Below, piece by piece: positions 63,771 to 64,000 of a stretch of 64,000 bases of DNA. Source of the stretch: Neobacillus niacini. GTDB lineage: Bacteria > Bacillota > Bacilli > Bacillales > Cytobacillaceae. Position numbers and translations under genes: made by a program. The notes beneath the pieces were generated by a model. It searched no databases and was not told the origin of the DNA. It saw nothing but the letters and a program-made list of their open reading frames with translations. Position 1 is the stretch's first letter, and the number at the start of each line of letters is the position of its first letter. Location: NCBI RefSeq assembly GCF_023715785.1, contig NZ_JAMBOX010000009.1, forward strand, positions 1 through 64,000. Direction: 5' to 3'.

Positions 63771-63905
63771 GATCTATCTTCGGGGCAGGGTGTAATTCCC
63801 GACCGGCGGTATTAGAGGTTAACTCTTGAGCCCGCGAGCCTTTTAGGCAGGATTTGGTGCGATTCCAAAGCCGACAGTATAGTCTGGATGGGAGAAGATG
63901 GAGGT
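63771..63905 (+). promoter_or_regulatory. FMN riboswitch (RFN element)
   Basis: The hallmark segments appear in order: TCTTCGGGGCAGGGTG, AATTCCCGACCGGCGGT, GAGCCCGCGAGCC, TGGTGCGATTCCAAAGCCGACAGT and CTGGATGGGAGAAGATGG. A terminator follows at 63966. FMN binding should favour termination. The controlled gene lies beyond the window; by synteny with B. subtilis a riboflavin transporter (ribU/ypaA) is the likely one, but this is inference. Confidence 0.93.
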
Positions 63906-63965
63906 TCTGCAAACATTTGAAAAATATTATCTTTTCAGATGTTTATTAAGCATGCCTTTTATTTG

Positions 63966-64000
63966 CTCCCTCAAGCGATGTTTCTTGAGGGAGTTTTATT
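63966..64000 (+). terminator. Riboswitch-controlled terminator
   Basis: CTCCCTCAAG (63966-63975) pairs perfectly with CTTGAGGGAG (63984-63993), followed by TTTTATT at the window edge. A weaker hairpin (63912-63945) between riboswitch and terminator could belong to the alternative fold. Confidence 0.85.

Overview
The window is 64 kb of ordinary chromosome from an endospore-forming Gram-positive bacterium of the Bacillaceae. The evidence is gene content and order, which follow the Bacillus subtilis yqiW-to-resE segment closely, strong AAGGAGG-type ribosome binding sites, frequent TTG/GTG starts, and Bacillus-type sigma-factor, LexA, CcpA, T-box and FMN-riboswitch signals. I see no rRNA, tRNA, CRISPR array, transposase or phage genes.

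Layout. 0-9 kb: brxB, an arginine-type ABC importer (artPQR), an L,D-transpeptidase, the miniprotein Prli42, methylmalonyl-CoA epimerase with an acyl-CoA carboxylase carboxyltransferase, a PepT-like peptidase and DNA polymerase IV. 9-21 kb: zwf, rnz, namA, a glycosyltransferase, proI under a proline T-box, a metallo-hydrolase and an SDR (yqjP/yqjQ), a fosmidomycin-resistance-type transporter, the SOS-type polymerase yqjW with yqjX behind LexA boxes, and a gerPF-like gene. 21-29 kb is more accessory: a TetR/thioesterase/MFS cassette, a CDGSH protein, a HesB/YqkB-type protein with an in-frame UGA, yqkD, HMG-CoA lyase, thiolase, yqkE and yqkF. 29-34 kb: mciZ, nudF, an EndoQ-like gene, spoIIM, fur, yqzK, xerD. 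34-46 kb: the nucleoside operon deoB-punA-pdp, dacF, spoIIAA-spoIIAB-sigF, a shortened spoVA operon (AA-AB-AEa-AF), lysA and ypuA. 46-54 kb: ribT without the riboflavin biosynthesis genes, ypuF, a YjcZ-type miniprotein, scpAB, ypuI, a superoxide dismutase, dacB-spmA-spmB. 54-64 kb: rluB, resABCDE, sigX-rsiX, an M23/LysM protein and, at the right edge, an FMN riboswitch with its terminator.

The most notable item is the gene at 24107-24439. Conceptual translation gives a full-length 110-residue iron-sulfur biosynthesis-family protein interrupted only by a UGA at codon 35, exactly where a conserved Cys of the DGCGC motif is expected. A perfect 6-bp hairpin with a GGTTC loop begins 19 nt after the UGA, matching the bacterial SECIS pattern. 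I read it as a selenoprotein that standard gene calling would split or call a pseudogene. Other points are a structured dispersed repeat in three copies with a covarying base pair, long and short forms of a second repeat family (the short one in the spoIIA leader), and a spoVA operon lacking spoVAC, spoVAD and spoVAEb.

Many genes are tied to sporulation, and the sequence shows matching promoters: sigma-H before spoIIAA, sigma-F before dacF, sigma-E before spoIIM and dacB, and sigma-G before spoVAA.
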